Made by a program: the position numbers and the translations under genes. The notes under the pieces are model-generated. The model saw only the letters and a list, made by a program, of their open reading frames with translations, was not told the DNA's origin and searched no databases. 64,000 nucleotides of DNA from Sideroxydans lithotrophicus ES-1 (GTDB lineage: Bacteria; Pseudomonadota; Gammaproteobacteria; Burkholderiales; Gallionellaceae), in the NCBI RefSeq assembly GCF_000025705.1, contig NC_013959.1, positions 2,612,001 to 2,676,000 on the forward strand, in the 5' to 3' direction. How positions within the stretch are numbered: position 1 is the stretch's first letter; each line of letters opens with the position of its first letter. Of the stretch, positions 1 to 9,093 are shown in pieces.

Positions 1-516
1 CAATTCGCGGCGGATAGCGCGCGAGAAAGACAGCACATAGCTCTTGCTTGCGTAGTACACCGCCATGCCGGGGCCGCCCGGCTGGAATCCGGCCAGCGAA
101 GCGACGTTGAGTATCTTGCCGCACTTTCTTTCGATCATGCCGGGCAACGCATAGCGCGTCAGTGCAGTCAGCGTGGAGATGTTCAGATGGATCATGCGCT
201 CGACGACTTCGGGCAGTTCTCCGGCGAAATCGCCGGCATCGCCAACGCCCGCATTGTTGACCAGCACGTCGATGTCGGGCGTGATATCGCTGATCGCCTG
301 CCATAGCGTCTTGCCTGCATAAGGTTGGGCGATGTCCATCTGGATGATATGCATCGTCGTACCATGCGACCCGCCAAGTTCCTCGGCCAATTCCTGCAGG
401 CGTTCTGCCCTGCGTGCCGCTACGATCAGATCGTATCCGTCTGCCGCGAACAATCGCGCCAGCTCCATTCCGATGCCGCTGGAAGCACCCGTGATGACTG
501 CTGTCTTTTTGCCCAT
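1..516 (-). CDS. Short-chain dehydrogenase/reductase (SDR), 3' end cut by window edge
   Basis: This is the N-terminal 172 codons of a classical SDR, an NAD(P)H-dependent oxidoreductase of unknown substrate. The cofactor-binding motif TGASSGIG is at residues 9-16, the NNAG motif at 87-90, and the catalytic Tyr154-xxx-Lys158 (YYASK) close to the window edge. I chose the ATG at 516 because GGAG lies 6-7 bases upstream; an in-frame ATG at 528 is an alternative. It starts just after the stop of the putative outer-membrane protein gene (533), so it is probably the distal gene of that cluster. Family assignment is secure, substrate is not predictable. Confidence 0.9.
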   Translation of the reverse strand, partial: MGKKTAVITGASSGIGMELARLFAADGYDLIVAARRAERLQELAEELGGSHGTTMHIIQMDIAQPYAGKTLWQAISDITPDIDVLVNNAGVGDAGDFAGELPEVVERMIHLNISTLTALTRYALPGMIERKCGKILNVASLAGFQPGGPGMAVYYASKSYVLSFSRAIRREL

Positions 517-532
517 ATCGATCTCCATGATT

Positions 533-1747
533 TCACGGCAGGGCGATCTTCAGCCCGACAGTGATGCTGCGCGTGTACAGCGCCGAGAATTCCTGGCGCG
601 CATTGCCGACTGGCTGTACCGCCAATCCGTAAACGCTGAGGTGCGGGGTGATCGTCGTCTCGCCATAGGCCGCCAGTTCGTTGCCGTTGTCGGTGAAGTT
701 GCGCGTATACATCAGCCGCCAGTAACCGGTCTCGCTCATCATGTTCGCCTGCCACACCACATGCAGATAGTCGCGCCCGAGCAGGCGCGGCATCAGGCCC
801 AGCGGCAAGCCGAATTGCGTGATGGCGCGCTCGAAATAGGCGCGCTCCTCCGCTGCAGTGTAGCCGTGGCCATCATGCAGATATTCGGTGTTCAGCGACG
901 TGCCGTTCTCGAAGGTGTAGGAGGAACCGAGCAGCAGCGCACTGGCACGCGAAGATGGCGATTGCACGGCATAGGGCTGCGTCGCATCGGCAGGCGACCC
1001 CAACGCCACCGGCAACACCGAAGAACCGAACTCCCCGTACAGCATCAAGGCGTCAGTGGCAGTGTACTGCCCGTGCGCGCCATAGAAGGCACCCAGATGT
1101 GGCGCCTTGACCGCAACCAGTCCCCAGGCGAGCGCGTCCTCGCGCCGGTCGATCTTGCCCAGCCAGCTGTCGCGCCAGGCATCCGGCTGCACCGCGCCAT
1201 AACCGGATCGCACCACCCGCGCCAGCGTCATGCCGTTCTGCATGTCCGGCGTCCAGGAAAGTTTCACCACATCCATGCCGACCAGCTCGCGCATGGGATC
1301 GGTGCGCCCGTTGTCGAAATAGAACGGGCTGGACGGCGAGCGGAACTGCCCCGCGCCCCAGTTCAGCACATCGCGCCCGGCTGCGACGTTCCATCCTTCC
1401 GCCGCGCGCACGCGCACCTGCCACAGGCTGAAATAGCCCTCGCCATGCTGCTGCGTAGCGAAGGCGTTGCCCGTCTCGCGCACCAACCCGATGGGACGTG
1501 CAGTCACACGCACCGTATCGTTCTCGGCCTTGAGGTTGAGGCGCAGTTCCGCGGTATCGCTGCGCTGCGGCAACTGTGCGATCCGGTTGTAGGGGTTCAG
1601 CACGCTGTCGTCGCGCAACACGGTGCTGTTGGCGTAACCGTAGAGCGTCCCGTCCCACGAGGTGCGCCAATCAGCGTCGTCTGCGGAGGCGCATGTCGCG
1701 GCGGAAATGAGCGAGATGAACCACAGAAGCTTAACGCACGACCGCAT
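533..1747 (-). CDS. Putative outer-membrane beta-barrel protein, exported
   Basis: The product is a 404-residue protein with an N-terminal signal peptide (hydrophobic stretch after MRSCVKLLW, cleavage near CASA-DD). The mature part is rich in alternating polar and aromatic strands (for example GTLYGYANSTV, YLHVVWQANMM, WRLMYTRNF) and ends in a strand-like SITVGLKIALP, the pattern of an outer-membrane barrel. No named family is recognised. The start at 1747 is preferred because it begins directly with the signal peptide; an ATG at 1759 would add four residues. It overlaps the 3' end of the YdjM-like gene and sits downstream of a LolA-like protein and an ABC transporter, so it may be the outer-membrane part of that system (inference). 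Confidence 0.6.
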   Translation of the reverse strand: MRSCVKLLWFISLISAATCASADDADWRTSWDGTLYGYANSTVLRDDSVLNPYNRIAQLPQRSDTAELRLNLKAENDTVRVTARPIGLVRETGNAFATQQHGEGYFSLWQVRVRAAEGWNVAAGRDVLNWGAGQFRSPSSPFYFDNGRTDPMRELVGMDVVKLSWTPDMQNGMTLARVVRSGYGAVQPDAWRDSWLGKIDRREDALAWGLVAVKAPHLGAFYGAHGQYTATDALMLYGEFGSSVLPVALGSPADATQPYAVQSPSSRASALLLGSSYTFENGTSLNTEYLHDGHGYTAAEERAYFERAITQFGLPLGLMPRLLGRDYLHVVWQANMMSETGYWRLMYTRNFTDNGNELAAYGETTITPHLSVYGLAVQPVGNARQEFSALYTRSITVGLKIALP

Positions 1748-2387
1748 GACGATGCCCATCTACCCAGTATCCCCACAGCACCAACAGCCACTGCGCCTGC
1801 CCCACCCACGCGATGGCTTGGGCGCCGGGAGGCGGCGCACCGAACAGGTTGCCGGCATAGATAAGCACGAGGAAAGCGACAAGCCCGCGAAATCCCCAGC
1901 GCCCGCTCGCATCGGCAGCCGTCGTGAATCGCGCATACAGCCACACGCCGGCAGCAAACAAGGAACCTTCCACCAGCAGAGTGAGTGGCAGCGACGACCA
2001 TACATCCAGCCCGAGACGCATGGCACTCCCCGGATACAGAGACAGGTCGGGCTGATGCACGATTACGTCGAGCAGCCAGTGGCTGACCACCAGCGCGCCA
2101 AGGACCAGCGCGTTTTTCGTCTCGCGCTTCAACCAGAAGTGCAACCCGCCGATCAGCACGGCCCAACCCAGCACCGCCAGCAGGCTGTGCGAAATGGGGT
2201 AATGCACGAACAGCAAGGGCGTCACTGCTGTCGCACCCGGCACGATACGGACCTGTTCCAGACCGAGCAGCAACAGGGTCGGCCAGAGCAGGTCAAGGAA
2301 CTGTGCCGCCAGGAACAAGGTCCCCAGCGAAACTTTGGGAGCGACGGATTTTGCGCCGAAGCCGACGCCGAAGTGCCCGATGAACAT
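1731..2387 (-). CDS. YdjM/DUF457-like integral membrane protein
   Basis: The 218-residue protein has about six hydrophobic segments and polar motifs typical of the membrane-bound putative metal-dependent hydrolases of the YdjM type: GHFGVGFGAK at the N terminus, AQFLDLLWP near residue 30, YPISHSLL near 65 and SHWLLDVIVHQPDL near 105, which together supply several His and Asp residues that could bind a metal. The ATG overlaps the stop of the preceding LolA-like gene by one base (TAATG), so translation is coupled. The biochemical role of the family is unproven; in this cluster it may act on envelope lipids (inference). Confidence 0.6.
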   Translation of the reverse strand: MFIGHFGVGFGAKSVAPKVSLGTLFLAAQFLDLLWPTLLLLGLEQVRIVPGATAVTPLLFVHYPISHSLLAVLGWAVLIGGLHFWLKRETKNALVLGALVVSHWLLDVIVHQPDLSLYPGSAMRLGLDVWSSLPLTLLVEGSLFAAGVWLYARFTTAADASGRWGFRGLVAFLVLIYAGNLFGAPPPGAQAIAWVGQAQWLLVLWGYWVDGHRHAVVR

Positions 2388-3124
2388 TATTGCATCTGCC
2401 CCAGATCGAATTCGGACGGCCTGATCTTCTTCACGGTTACCGTACCGAACGTCATCGTGGTCTCGGCATCGACCAGCGCATCGCGTATGGTCATCTTGCT
2501 GATGAACGGGATGCGCTTGCCGTCATGCTCGAAGGTGTTGCCGTATTCGAACAGCGCCGTCTTGAGCAGTTTGCCGCTCACCGAATAGAACTCCGCCTTG
2601 ACGCCGACCACGCGCTTGACCGATACCCAGTAGCGGATCTTGTCGTAAGTGGTGCGTTTGTGTTTCGCGGTGAGATCCAGCACGTAACACGGCTCGCCTT
2701 CCACCGTCTCGGTTCCGCTCATCTCCGCATCGTAATCGCCCGCATAGTTGGTCGCGGCGATGTCACCGTTCGACGCCTGCCCGCTCATGCGCTGGCGCGG
2801 CGAGATGGGAATGGGCTTGGACAGGCCCGGGCGCGTCATCCACATGTTGCGCTCTACCTGCAGGATCTTCGATCCCCTGAAGCGTACCGGCTCCTCGGTT
2901 TCCGCCACGCTGGAATCGTCCACTGCCTTGACCAGGATGCGCTGCGGCTCGTCGCTGCGGTCGCCGTCGCGCGACAGCAATTTGATCTCCCATTCGATGC
3001 CGGGCAGACCGCCGCCGCGCGCCTGGTCGGATCTCGTCAGGATGGTGTGTGCATCGGGTGCAGCGAATGCCGCACCGCTCAGTAGCAGCAAACCAAACAT
3101 ACCTGCCTGAAATTTCGCTCTCAT
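2387..3124 (-). CDS. LolA-like outer-membrane lipoprotein-sorting protein (TP_0789 type)
   Basis: This 245-residue periplasmic protein has a signal peptide (cleavage near AFAAPDA). The body fits the COG2834 / TP_0789-like branch of LolA/LolB-fold proteins: a central GEPCYVLDLTAK strand, the KIRYWVS strand and the late PFISKMTIRD segment are typical. Such proteins have a greasy half-barrel and often accompany MacB/LolCE-type ABC permeases, carrying a lipid or lipoprotein across the periplasm. The ABC permease gene lies immediately upstream on the same strand, separated by a 78-bp inverted-repeat element. It is distinct from the canonical lolA at 8386-9000. Cargo is unknown. Confidence 0.8.
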   Translation of the reverse strand: MRAKFQAGMFGLLLLSGAAFAAPDAHTILTRSDQARGGGLPGIEWEIKLLSRDGDRSDEPQRILVKAVDDSSVAETEEPVRFRGSKILQVERNMWMTRPGLSKPIPISPRQRMSGQASNGDIAATNYAGDYDAEMSGTETVEGEPCYVLDLTAKHKRTTYDKIRYWVSVKRVVGVKAEFYSVSGKLLKTALFEYGNTFEHDGKRIPFISKMTIRDALVDAETTMTFGTVTVKKIRPSEFDLGQMQ

Positions 3125-3148
3125 AGTAAATCCTTAAAAGACCTGATT

Positions 3149-3226
3149 GCCACAGAGAACACAGAGTTCACAGAGATATCCGGCGAGATGAACGACTTTC
3201 TCTGTGTGCTCTGTGATCTCTGTGGC
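3149..3226. repeat. 78-bp inverted-repeat element, copy A (empty)
   Basis: Two 28-bp arms (3149-3176 and 3199-3226) are inverted repeats matching at 25 of 28 positions, separated by a 22-bp unrelated core. Each arm is three tandem 9-bp units of the form CTCTGTGNN ending in GGC. The same arms flank the GxxExxY gene (6656-7073) and form another 78-bp copy at 18649-18726. It occupies the gap between the ABC permease and the LolA-like gene. Confidence 0.9.
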
Positions 3227-3248
3227 TTGAATTGCTTTTGTCCTTAGT

Positions 3249-4511
3249 TCATACATGACCCAGTGCATCGATGATGTCCTTCTTCGCCGCACGGCGCGCG
3301 GGCATGTATGCCGCCAGCGTACCCACCACGCCCATCAGCACAAAGGTGAAGATGGTGCGCCCGACATCCAGGTCTACCAGTAGCGGCACAGGGCTTGCGC
3401 TGTTGGGCGGGATGTAGGAGATGTTCGCCGCATTGACGCCCCAGCGCACCAGCAGCGAGATCAGCAGCCCGGTGATGCAGCCGAACAACGTCAGCAGCAT
3501 CGACTCCAGGGTGAACAGCCGTATCACGCCGCTGCGCTTGAGGCCGATGGCGCGCAGCGTGCCGATCTCGCGCGTGCGCTCGACCACGGTCATGCCCATG
3601 GAATTCGCCACGCTCATGATGACCACGGTGAGCACGATGGAGAAGATGAAGCCGAAGATCATGTCGAACATGCCGTGCACCTGATTGTAGAAATCCGACA
3701 GTTCCTGCCAGGTCAGTATCTCGACATCGAAGCCCGCCGCTTTCAGCTTCGCCTGCAAGCGGTCGCGCATCGCCGCGGTCTGGTTCACATCGTCGAGCAG
3801 GATGGTCAGGCGCTGCGCGCGCCCCGCCGCATCGAGCAGGTTGCGCGCCAGCGCCAGCGAGACGAAGGCGAACTTGTCGTTGCTGCCCGCATTGCCGGTG
3901 TTGAAGGACTTGCCCAGCGTGACATCTGCCGCATTGGCCTGACCGCTCAGCGTGTTCACCAGCACCTGCGCGACCTCGCCTTCCTTGAGGTGCAACATCT
4001 CGGCCAGCCCCTCGCTCAGGCTGACCACCTCGGGCCGATCCTTGTCGAGGCGCATCTTCATGTTGTCGAACATGCCGCTCTTGCGTTCGGCCTCGGTCAG
4101 CGAGCCCTCGCGCAGCTTCACCACCGCTTCCGGCTCGATGCCCTCGGCGATGAAAATGGTACTGGCGCGGCCATTGCTGATCAGCCCGCTCATCCCCAAT
4201 CGCGGCGCGACCAGCCTGACGTGCGGCTCCTCCTGCACCAGCCTGGTGATATCGGCAACTTCCTGCGCGGTAAGCAGATAGCGCTCCGGATCGAGCTTGC
4301 CTTCCTGGCGCATGCCCTTCTTGTACAGCGTCAGGTGGCCCAGCATCTCGCCGTGTATGGACTGGCGACCGAGACCGTCGTAGACGTTGTGGGTGTAACC
4401 CGCGAACAGCGCGATGGCGGAGAAACCGAACGCGATGGCAAGCAGCGTCACCATCGAGCGGCGGCGGTTGCGCAAGAGGCCGCGCAGGGCGAGCTTGAAC
4501 ATGTTCTTCAT
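3249..4511 (-). CDS. ABC transporter permease, MacB/LolCE/FtsX family
   Basis: The 420-residue permease has the family layout: a TM helix near residues 18-40 (SMVTLLAIAFGFSAIALFAGY), a large periplasmic domain (about 45-270), then three C-terminal TM helices with the FtsX-domain signature TREIGTLRAIGLKRSGVIRLF between the first two. It should pair with the ATPase encoded just upstream, its ATG overlapping that gene's stop by four bases. MacB/LolCE-type permeases do not move solutes across the membrane but use ATP to drive a periplasmic conformational cycle that extracts lipoproteins or expels molecules outward. The neighbouring LolA-like and barrel proteins suggest an envelope-sorting role. 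Confidence 0.92.
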   Translation of the reverse strand: MKNMFKLALRGLLRNRRRSMVTLLAIAFGFSAIALFAGYTHNVYDGLGRQSIHGEMLGHLTLYKKGMRQEGKLDPERYLLTAQEVADITRLVQEEPHVRLVAPRLGMSGLISNGRASTIFIAEGIEPEAVVKLREGSLTEAERKSGMFDNMKMRLDKDRPEVVSLSEGLAEMLHLKEGEVAQVLVNTLSGQANAADVTLGKSFNTGNAGSNDKFAFVSLALARNLLDAAGRAQRLTILLDDVNQTAAMRDRLQAKLKAAGFDVEILTWQELSDFYNQVHGMFDMIFGFIFSIVLTVVIMSVANSMGMTVVERTREIGTLRAIGLKRSGVIRLFTLESMLLTLFGCITGLLISLLVRWGVNAANISYIPPNSASPVPLLVDLDVGRTIFTFVLMGVVGTLAAYMPARRAAKKDIIDALGHV

Positions 4512-5215
4512 GCCGTCACCTCGTCGCTGACGATGTTGCCGTCTCTTAGCAGAATCTTGCGATCCACGTGGTCCAGCAGGCGCTGGTCGTGCGTGGTGAA
4601 CACGAAGGTCACCTTGCGCGCGCGGTTCATCTCGCGCATCAGTTCCACCACCATGCGGCTGTTCTCGGAATCCAGGTTCGCCGTCGGCTCGTCGGCGATG
4701 ACCAATCTGGGATTGACCACCAGCGCGCGGGCGATGGCCACGCGCTGGCGCTGGCCGCCGGACAACTTGTCCGGCACGGAATCCCTGAACCGTTCCAGTC
4801 CCACATCCACCAGCGCGGCAGTAGCACGTTCGCGCGCCTCGTGTTCGGCCACACCCTGTATCTGCAACGGCAGCATCACGTTCTCCAGCGCGGAGAGCAC
4901 CGGCACCAGATTGAAGTTCTGGAACACAAAACCGAGTTTCTGGCTGCGAAACTCGGTGAGCGCGTCGTCATCCAGCACGCGCGTATCCTGCTCGTCGAAA
5001 TGCACCTCGCCTTCGGTCGGCGCATCGATCAGGCCGATGATGTTCATCAGGGTGGATTTGCCGCTGCCGGACGGTCCCCACACGGCGAGAAACTCGCCGG
5101 CATGTATGTCGAGCGAGATGCTGTTCAATGCATCGATGGTGGTCTCGCCCAGCTTGAAGCGGCGGCGGATGTTGCGCAGTTTGAGGATCGGCGGATGACT
5201 GCTGTTGTCGCTCAT
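4508..5215 (-). CDS. ABC transporter ATP-binding protein, LolD/MacB type
   Basis: The 235-residue ATPase carries Walker A GPSGSGKST (about residues 50-58), the Q-loop FVFQNFNLVP, the signature LSGGQRQR, Walker B LVIADEPTANLD and the switch His in FTTHDQ. Length and the LxxxNVMLPLQIQG stretch after the Q-loop are typical of the LolD/MacB group that partners with FtsX-domain permeases. It is the first gene of the ABC/LolA-like/barrel cluster; the 75-bp gap to serS shows no clear terminator. The transported substrate is not evident. Confidence 0.95.
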   Translation of the reverse strand: MSDNSSHPPILKLRNIRRRFKLGETTIDALNSISLDIHAGEFLAVWGPSGSGKSTLMNIIGLIDAPTEGEVHFDEQDTRVLDDDALTEFRSQKLGFVFQNFNLVPVLSALENVMLPLQIQGVAEHEARERATAALVDVGLERFRDSVPDKLSGGQRQRVAIARALVVNPRLVIADEPTANLDSENSRMVVELMREMNRARKVTFVFTTHDQRLLDHVDRKILLRDGNIVSDEVTA

Positions 5216-5290
5216 GCTCTGCCCCTGTGCAGGTGGATGGATCGAACGGTGGCCAACGGACCTCGGCGCGACCGCAGCCGCGCCGCCGGA

Positions 5291-6652
<1,362 letters not shown>

Positions 6653-6655
6653 TTA

Positions 6656-7073
6656 GCCACAGAGTACACAGAGATCACAGAGAAATTCGCTTCACTCCGC
6701 CGACCATCTGCTTTTCTCCAAAATTCAGTAATAACCCTCGCTTCAAACCCGTCGCTTTCAGATATGAGAGCACTTGGGCCGTTGCCACTTCCGGCAACGT
6801 TCGCAGGGATTTGATTTCCACAACAACTTCTTTTGCAATCAGCAAATCAAGACGCTGGCCTTGAATCGCGCGGCCTTTGTACATCACATCGACTGCCAAC
6901 TGTCTTTGAAAAGGCAGCCCCGCCAGCTCCAACTCGATACACAACGCCTCTTCATAGATCGACTCCAACAGCCCCGGCCCGAGTGTTTTGTGAACCTCTA
7001 TTGCCGCAGCAATTATCTGCTCTGTCAGTTGGTCTGCCACGATCTTCTCTGTGACCTCTGTGTTCTCTGTGGC
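6656..7073. mobile_element. Putative GxxExxY-carrying inverted-repeat element, copy B
   Basis: Arms at 6656-6683 and 7046-7073 are 28-bp inverted repeats matching at 26 of 28 positions and are built from the same CTCTGTGNN units as the 78-bp copies at 3149 and 18649. The match extends outward as AATTA on both sides. Between them lies only the GxxExxY gene. The gene's stop codon (TGA, 6675-6677) is inside the left arm, and the AGAGAAG that can serve as its ribosome-binding site comes from the inner edge of the right arm. The outer end also supplies the last base of the rarA stop codon (TAG). No transposase is present; whether the element moves is inference. Confidence 0.65.
6675..7040 (-). CDS. 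GxxExxY protein (PD-(D/E)xK-fold, function unknown)
   Basis: This 121-residue protein belongs to the GxxExxY family, named after the motif seen here as GLLESIY at residues 23-29. The second half carries a PD-(D/E)xK-nuclease-like core: RLDLLI (Asp65), VVVEIKS (Glu75 and Lys77) and a following helix AQVLSYLKATG. These are the expected metal-binding and catalytic positions of restriction-endonuclease-fold enzymes, but no activity is established for the family. The start is GTG at 7040, nine bases after AGAGAAG at the edge of the right arm of the inverted repeat; the last codons and the TGA stop are encoded by the left arm. It sits between rarA and serS, with no toxin-antitoxin partner. Confidence 0.88.
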   Translation of the reverse strand: MADQLTEQIIAAAIEVHKTLGPGLLESIYEEALCIELELAGLPFQRQLAVDVMYKGRAIQGQRLDLLIAKEVVVEIKSLRTLPEVATAQVLSYLKATGLKRGLLLNFGEKQMVGGVKRISL

Positions 7074-8389
7074 TAATTCTTGTTTTTCGCTTTTGCATCC
7101 AGCTCGCGCAGATGCGCCAGCTTCTCCGCAATCTTCGCTTCCAGCCCGCGCTCCGTCGGTTCGTAGAAACTCACCTGCGGCATACCGTCGGGGAAATAGT
7201 TCTCTCCCGCCGCGTAGCCCTCCGCTTCTTCATGCGCATAACGGTAGCCCTTGCCATAATCCAGCTGCTTCATCAATTTGGTCGGCGCATTGCGCAAGTG
7301 CAGCGGCACTTCACGCGAGCCGTCCTGGGCGATGAAGGCGCGGGCGGCATTATACGCGACGTACCCCGCGTTCGACTTGGCGGCGACGGCGAGGTACAGC
7401 ACCGCCTGCGCCAGCGCCAGTTCGCCTTCGGGCGAGCCGAGGCGTTCGTAGGTGGCGGCGGCATCGTTGCACAACTGGATGGCGCGCGGATCGGCCAGGC
7501 CGATGTCCTCCCAGGCCATGCGCACGATGCGCCGCGCCAGGTAGCGCGGATCGGCACCGCCGTCCAGCATGCGCACCAGCCAGTACAGGGCGGCATCGGG
7601 ATTGGAGCCGCGCACCGATTTGTGCAACGCGGAGATCTGGTCGTAGAAAGCCTCGCCGCCCTTGTCGAAGCGGCGCATCTTCTGCGCCAGCGTGGCATCG
7701 AGGAATTTGGCGTCGACCTTGTCCAGCTTCGCAGCTTGGGCGGCGGTCTGCAACTGCTCCAGCACGTTGAGCAGGCGGCGCGCATCGCCGTCGGCATAGC
7801 CGATCACGCGCTCTTTCGCCGCAGCGTCGAATTCCAGCCCCTGCAAGGCGACCTGCTGCGCGCGCTCGAACAATTGCCCCATCTCGGCTTCGGACAACGA
7901 TTGCAGCACATACACCTGCGCCCGCGACAGCAACGCGTTGTTCAGCTCGAACGAGGGATTCTCGGTGGTCGCGCCGATGAAGGTGACCAGCCCCTGCTCG
8001 ACGAACGGCAGGAAGGCATCCTGCTGCGATTTGTTGAAGCGGTGGACCTCATCCACGAACAGGATGGTATGGCGGCCGCTCTGCTGCAGGGTCGCCTCGG
8101 CCTGCGCGATGGCCTCGCGGATGTCCTTCACGCCGGACAGCACCGCCGACAACGGCACGAACTCGGCATCGAAGGCCGATGCCATCAGTCGCGCCAGCGT
8201 GGTCTTGCCCACGCCCGGCGGCCCCCACAGGATCATCGAATGCAGCTTGCCGGACTGGAACGCCAGGCGCAGCGGCTTGCCCTCGCCCAGCAGGTGCGAT
8301 TGGCCGATGACTTCGTCGATGTGTTTTGGACGCAGCCGCTCGGCGAGCGGCGCGGCAGGCTGGTTAGGTGCGAACAGGTCGCTCATCAC
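7073..8389 (-). CDS. rarA: Replication-associated recombination protein A (AAA+ ATPase)
   Basis: RarA (MgsA) is a clamp-loader-like AAA+ ATPase that acts at stalled forks and single-strand DNA ends. The 438-residue product has the family start LAERLRPKHIDEVIGQSHLLG, Walker A GPPGVGKTT (about residues 56-64), Walker B LFVDEVHRFNKSQQDAFLP, sensor GATTENPSFELN and the C-terminal tetramerisation region ending in YFPDGMPQVSFYEPTERGLE. The start ATG overlaps the lolA stop (ATGA). The TAG stop shares its final G with the end of the GxxExxY element, so the last residues may have been set by the insertion. The lolA-rarA-serS order is common in proteobacteria. Confidence 0.97.
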   Translation of the reverse strand: MMSDLFAPNQPAAPLAERLRPKHIDEVIGQSHLLGEGKPLRLAFQSGKLHSMILWGPPGVGKTTLARLMASAFDAEFVPLSAVLSGVKDIREAIAQAEATLQQSGRHTILFVDEVHRFNKSQQDAFLPFVEQGLVTFIGATTENPSFELNNALLSRAQVYVLQSLSEAEMGQLFERAQQVALQGLEFDAAAKERVIGYADGDARRLLNVLEQLQTAAQAAKLDKVDAKFLDATLAQKMRRFDKGGEAFYDQISALHKSVRGSNPDAALYWLVRMLDGGADPRYLARRIVRMAWEDIGLADPRAIQLCNDAAATYERLGSPEGELALAQAVLYLAVAAKSNAGYVAYNAARAFIAQDGSREVPLHLRNAPTKLMKQLDYGKGYRYAHEEAEGYAAGENYFPDGMPQVSFYEPTERGLEAKIAEKLAHLRELDAKAKNKN

Positions 8390-9000
8390 TCACCCAGCAC
8401 ATCGGCGTCTTTCGGCGGAACAAAATGAAACAGCTTCGCCGACAGCGATGGGTTGTTCTTCAGTTCCGTGAAGCGCAGGACCGTGTGGTGACCGAAGGCA
8501 TCGTACAGCTCCATCACTGCCAGTTCCGATTTGCCATTGAACGCCATGAGTATCTTCTCGAACGTCGTTTCTTTCGACTTCGGCGTGGCTTGCAGCCATT
8601 CGAATCCATCGCGATCTTCGAGATCTTTCAGGGTGAAATCGCGCTCGATCTCGTTGTTGCCGGAGAGCAATGCCGCCGGACTGCTGCCCAGCGCGGCATC
8701 CAGTTTCTTCACCGTGACCTGGTTGAGATCGATGTCGTACATCCAGAACTTCTTGCCGTCGCCGACGATGAGCTGTTCATACGGTTTCTGGTAGACCCAG
8801 CGGAACTTGCCCGGCCGCACGAACTGCATGGTGCCCGAGGCGAACTGCATGCGTTTGCCGCTTTTTTCCAGCACCTCTTGCGTGAAGTTCGCCTGCGCAG
8901 AATGCGTGCCGGCGATGAAGGATTTCAGTTTGCCGGTGGCTGCGGCATGCGACGCCAAGGGAAGAACAAGCAGCGTCAGAAAGAGAAGTTTATGTTTCAT
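8386..9000 (-). CDS. lolA: Outer-membrane lipoprotein carrier protein LolA
   Basis: LolA accepts lipoproteins released by LolCDE and ferries them through the periplasm to LolB. The 204-residue precursor has a signal peptide (MKHKLLFLTLLVLPLASHAA). The mature part shows the LolA pattern: an early ANFTQEV strand, ASGTMQFVRPGKFRWVYQKPYEQLIVGDGKKFWMYD in the middle (split over several strands) and late LRFTELKNNPSL. It lies between ftsK and rarA, as in E. coli, and its stop overlaps the rarA start. A palindromic AT-rich repeat occupies most of the gap to ftsK. Confidence 0.96.
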   Translation of the reverse strand: MKHKLLFLTLLVLPLASHAAATGKLKSFIAGTHSAQANFTQEVLEKSGKRMQFASGTMQFVRPGKFRWVYQKPYEQLIVGDGKKFWMYDIDLNQVTVKKLDAALGSSPAALLSGNNEIERDFTLKDLEDRDGFEWLQATPKSKETTFEKILMAFNGKSELAVMELYDAFGHHTVLRFTELKNNPSLSAKLFHFVPPKDADVLGE

Positions 9001-9012
9001 AATTCCTGGTAA

Positions 9013-9087
9013 GGATTTTGGATTTTGGAATTAGGATTTAGAAGGATCGGCGTCATGCCCAAATCCCAAATCCAAATTCCTAAATCC
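9013..9087. repeat. 75-bp imperfect inverted repeat of GGATTT-type units
   Basis: The lolA-ftsK gap holds a left arm of GGATTT/GGAATT-like units (GGATTTTGGATTTTGG..., 9013-9042) and a right arm of the complementary type (CCCAAATCCCAAATCC..., 9058-9087) with a short GC-rich centre. As RNA it would fold into a long hairpin. It has the same size and build (tandem short units, inverted arms) as the 78-bp CTCTGTG elements but a different sequence. Confidence 0.8.
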
Positions 9088-9093
9088 TGTTTT

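Noticed and set aside
332-1864. 510-codon plus-strand open frame
   Set aside because: It lies antisense to the SDR, barrel and YdjM-like genes; it is Arg/His/Gln-rich without motifs, the usual shadow in GC-rich DNA.
3149-3226. Rho-independent terminator
   Set aside because: The hairpin lacks a T run, and the same sequence recurs with a gene inside, so a repeat element explains it better.
3675-5198. 507-codon plus-strand open frame opposite the ABC genes
   Set aside because: The minus-strand permease and ATPase have full motifs; this frame has none and spans both.
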